Below, piece by piece: positions 6,690 to 8,052 of a DNA stretch of 8,052 nt. Where the stretch lies: the NCBI GenBank assembly GCA_004356685.1, contig SMWS01000041.1, positions 1 through 8,052 of the forward strand. Reading direction: 5' to 3'. Made by a program: the position numbers and the translations under genes. The notes beneath the pieces are model-generated. The model saw nothing but the letters and a program-made list of their open reading frames with translations. It did not search any database and was not told where the DNA came from. The stretch comes from Deltaproteobacteria bacterium (lineage in GTDB: Bacteria; Desulfobacterota_D; UBA1144; Nemesobacterales; N074bin48). Position 1 is the first letter of the stretch; each line of letters opens with the position of its first letter.

Positions 6690-6724
6690 AAACTCTTATT
6701 TCATTCCTCCGCATACAGTGAAGC

Positions 6725-6761
6725 TTATTTAAATAAAACTGTGCTGAAAAGTTATTGTTAA
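6725..6761 (-). promoter_or_regulatory. Candidate transglycosylase promoter overlapped by a palindrome
   Basis: On the minus strand TTAACA (complement of 6756-6761, five of six to -35) and TTTTAT (complement of 6733-6738, four of six to -10) are 17 bp apart. A perfect 12-bp palindrome, TTATTTAAATAA (6725-6736), covers the -10 edge and the likely transcription start, as an operator would. High AT content makes this tentative. Confidence 0.3.
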
Positions 6762-6805
6762 TTAATATGGATCGCTACAATATTTACTTAAGAGATTTTA
6801 CAAAT

Positions 6806-6831
6806 ATTATTTAAAAGTGGTTTTAAATAAT
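6806..6831. repeat. Perfect 11-bp inverted repeat
   Basis: ATTATTTAAAA (6806-6816) and TTTTAAATAAT (6821-6831) are exact reverse complements around a GTGG loop. In RNA the stem could gain a G-U and an A-U pair. It is pure A/T and has only a broken T-tract on the plus side, so it is not a standard terminator; it could be a protein-binding dyad or a transcript hairpin. It shares TTATTTAAA with the palindrome at 6725-6736. Confidence 0.65.
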
Positions 6832-7095
6832 GTGTTGTTTTAGATAGAAATATACACTTAAGATATATTTCTTTTATATACCAAGGCCCCCCTCTTTTTC
6901 ATCAACCTCCAATCTATTCATATACTTCCGATCTTGTCTAATCAGAAAGAAATGAATGTTCCACGTTCCTTACTTCCCTTTTTTATAACTTAAATTACAG
7001 ACTAAACAAAATTACCTAATACTTAAATAGTATGTTATTAGTTTTCCCACTTAAAATTAAAAATCAAGTATTTATTTGTAATAATAACAAAATAA

Positions 7096-7134
7096 ATTTG
7101 CGCAAATGCACTGCATCAAATCCTGAGTTATAAT
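7096..7134 (+). promoter_or_regulatory. Candidate ispE promoter region with two palindromes
   Basis: A perfect -10 hexamer TATAAT lies at 7129-7134, pointing toward ispE with a leader of about 100 nt. No good -35 is present at 16-18 bp. Instead the -35 position is occupied by two overlapping dyads: ATTTGCGCAAAT (7096-7107) and ATGCA-C-TGCAT (7106-7116). A weak -35 covered by a dyad would suit an activated or repressed promoter. This is inference from position only. Confidence 0.35.
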
Positions 7135-7243
7135 AGCCCTTCATTAAACATTATAAAATATAACATTAAAAGGAAACCTAAAAACAATAAAGATGTACTC
7201 TGTAATTTTATTGCCCCCCTCACAATTTATATAAACTAATGCC

Positions 7244-8052
7244 ATGGATTCTATAACTTTACTCTGCCCTGCTAAAATAAATCTGACCTTAGAAATTTTA
7301 GGCAAAAGATCGGATGGCTATCATTTACTTAGATCGATAATGCAGCCAATTGATCTGTTTGATGAAATAAGCCTGCAAACAGAAAAGGGACAAGGCATAG
7401 AACTTGAGCTTGAGGGCATAAAATCACCGCAGAACACCAAAAATTTAATTTATAATTCGGCAGAGTGTTATTTAAACAAAACTGGCATCGCTGCAAAATT
7501 AAAATTTAAACTTAGCAAAAAAATTCCCCTGCAGGCTGGTCTTGGAGGTGGAAGCAGTAACGCTGCAGCAGCTCTAATTGGACTTAATAGAATATTTAAA
7601 TCATTAAACACAGATGAGCTTATAAATCTAGCCGCTCAAATTGGCGCGGATGTGCCTTTTTTTATTAATTGCCGCACATCTGTTGTGGAAGGGATTGGAG
7701 AAGAAATAACGGTGTTAAATTCATTCCCCCTGCTTCACTTTTTAATAGTTAAACCTTCTTTTGGACTATCGACTAAGGATGTTTACACCAGATGGGATGA
7801 TATGAGTATAAAGGACAATACCAGTTTAGATATCAATGAAACCATAGAAAAATATCAAAATGGTGAATTTTTTCTTAAAAACGATTTAGAAAAACCCGCA
7901 ATTTCTTTAAACAAAAAGATTTCTGAGCTAACAAATCTATTAAAACAGTTTGGATGCGAAAGTGTATCCATGACTGGCAGCGGAACGGCAATATTTGCGT
8001 TATTCTCCTCCCAGTTTGAGGCAAAAGACGTTTATGAATATCTAAAAGACAG
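7244..8052 (+). CDS. ispE: 4-diphosphocytidyl-2-C-methyl-D-erythritol kinase, 3' end cut
   Basis: A GHMP kinase that phosphorylates CDP-methylerythritol with ATP in the non-mevalonate (MEP) isoprenoid pathway, cytoplasmic. The frame is open for 269 codons from ATG 7244 and runs off the window; IspE proteins are usually about 280-300 residues, so only a short tail is missing. Motifs: PAKINLTLEILGKRSDGYH (9-27) with catalytic Lys11, the ATP loop PLQAGLGGGSSNAA (95-108), GADVPFF with catalytic Asp136, and MTGSGTAIFALF in the C-terminal domain. There is no Shine-Dalgarno before the ATG. A TATAAA at 7230-7235 would put a start point almost on the ATG, so leaderless transcription is possible, although no -35 fits. 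It is transcribed away from everything else in the window; its own partners must lie downstream. Confidence 0.95.
   Translation, partial: MDSITLLCPAKINLTLEILGKRSDGYHLLRSIMQPIDLFDEISLQTEKGQGIELELEGIKSPQNTKNLIYNSAECYLNKTGIAAKLKFKLSKKIPLQAGLGGGSSNAAAALIGLNRIFKSLNTDELINLAAQIGADVPFFINCRTSVVEGIGEEITVLNSFPLLHFLIVKPSFGLSTKDVYTRWDDMSIKDNTSLDINETIEKYQNGEFFLKNDLEKPAISLNKKISELTNLLKQFGCESVSMTGSGTAIFALFSSQFEAKDVYEYLKD

Larger units (their letters stand above)
6690..7243. other. 554-bp divergent intergenic region, palindrome-rich, no gene
   Basis: The region separates the minus-strand transglycosylase gene from plus-strand ispE. I find no tRNA, no convincing protein gene and no CRISPR-like array. It holds palindromes at 6725-6736, 6806-6831 and 7096-7116, a recurring ACTTAA hexamer (6786, 6856, 6988, 7021, 7049), pyrimidine-rich stretches around 6885-6912 and 6962-6984, and a 14-codon open frame (6902 to 6858, minus) after GGAGG. 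It is very AT-rich throughout. Confidence 0.7.

Noticed and set aside
7096..7120. Sigma-54 promoter before ispE
   Set aside because: TGCA-like bases are present but the required GG at -24 is missing at the right spacing to GC at -12.
7193..7234. 13-codon plus-strand frame upstream of ispE
   Set aside because: The nearest AGGA is about 17 nt from its ATG and nothing supports translation.

Overview
The window is AT-rich and reads as chromosomal DNA of a Gram-negative, probably anaerobic bacterium. The evidence is a sodium-pumping biotin decarboxylase operon, an exosortase (a Gram-negative sorting enzyme), a membrane-anchored peptidoglycan transglycosylase and a non-mevalonate isoprenoid gene (ispE). 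This mix, plus dispersed repeats carrying TGTCATTGCGAGG, would fit a deltaproteobacterium (Desulfobacterota) or a neighbouring candidate phylum. That placement is inference; no taxonomic marker gene is present.

Layout. Positions 1-204 hold no gene but contain two tandem repeat units with different palindromic centres and a terminator-like element. Positions 205-966 (minus) encode a short-chain dehydrogenase/reductase with its own consensus-like promoter. Positions 1195-5796 (minus) form one probable operon, in transcription order: oadG-like, oadA-like (TTG start), oadB, an exosortase resembling XrtH, and a membrane protein resembling the XrtH-associated partner. The genes are tightly packed: 18 nt between oadG and oadA, a 1-nt overlap oadA/oadB, 63 nt between oadB and the exosortase, and a 32-nt overlap between the last two. 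Positions 5964-6689 (minus) encode a soluble-lytic-transglycosylase-type enzyme. Positions 6690-7243 form a gene-free divergent region rich in palindromes. Positions 7244-8052 (plus) hold ispE, cut by the window edge.

How the genes work together. The three Oad-type subunits should form a membrane complex. The alpha subunit moves CO2 from a 2-oxo acid (oxaloacetate in the classical enzyme) to biotin. The beta subunit releases the CO2 while pumping Na+, and the gamma subunit anchors the complex. All Na+-site residues checked in beta are present, but the carboxyltransferase of alpha departs from the usual E-x-WGGAT motif, so its substrate should be regarded as open. The exosortase and its partner should process surface proteins with a C-terminal sorting tag. 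No tagged substrate is encoded here, so the targets must be elsewhere.

The most unusual points are the coupling of a Na+-decarboxylase operon to an XrtH-like sorting pair, the variant carboxyltransferase active site, the identical 19-bp element just downstream of two separate operons, and the palindrome-rich divergent region between the transglycosylase gene and ispE. I did not find a clearly new multi-gene system.
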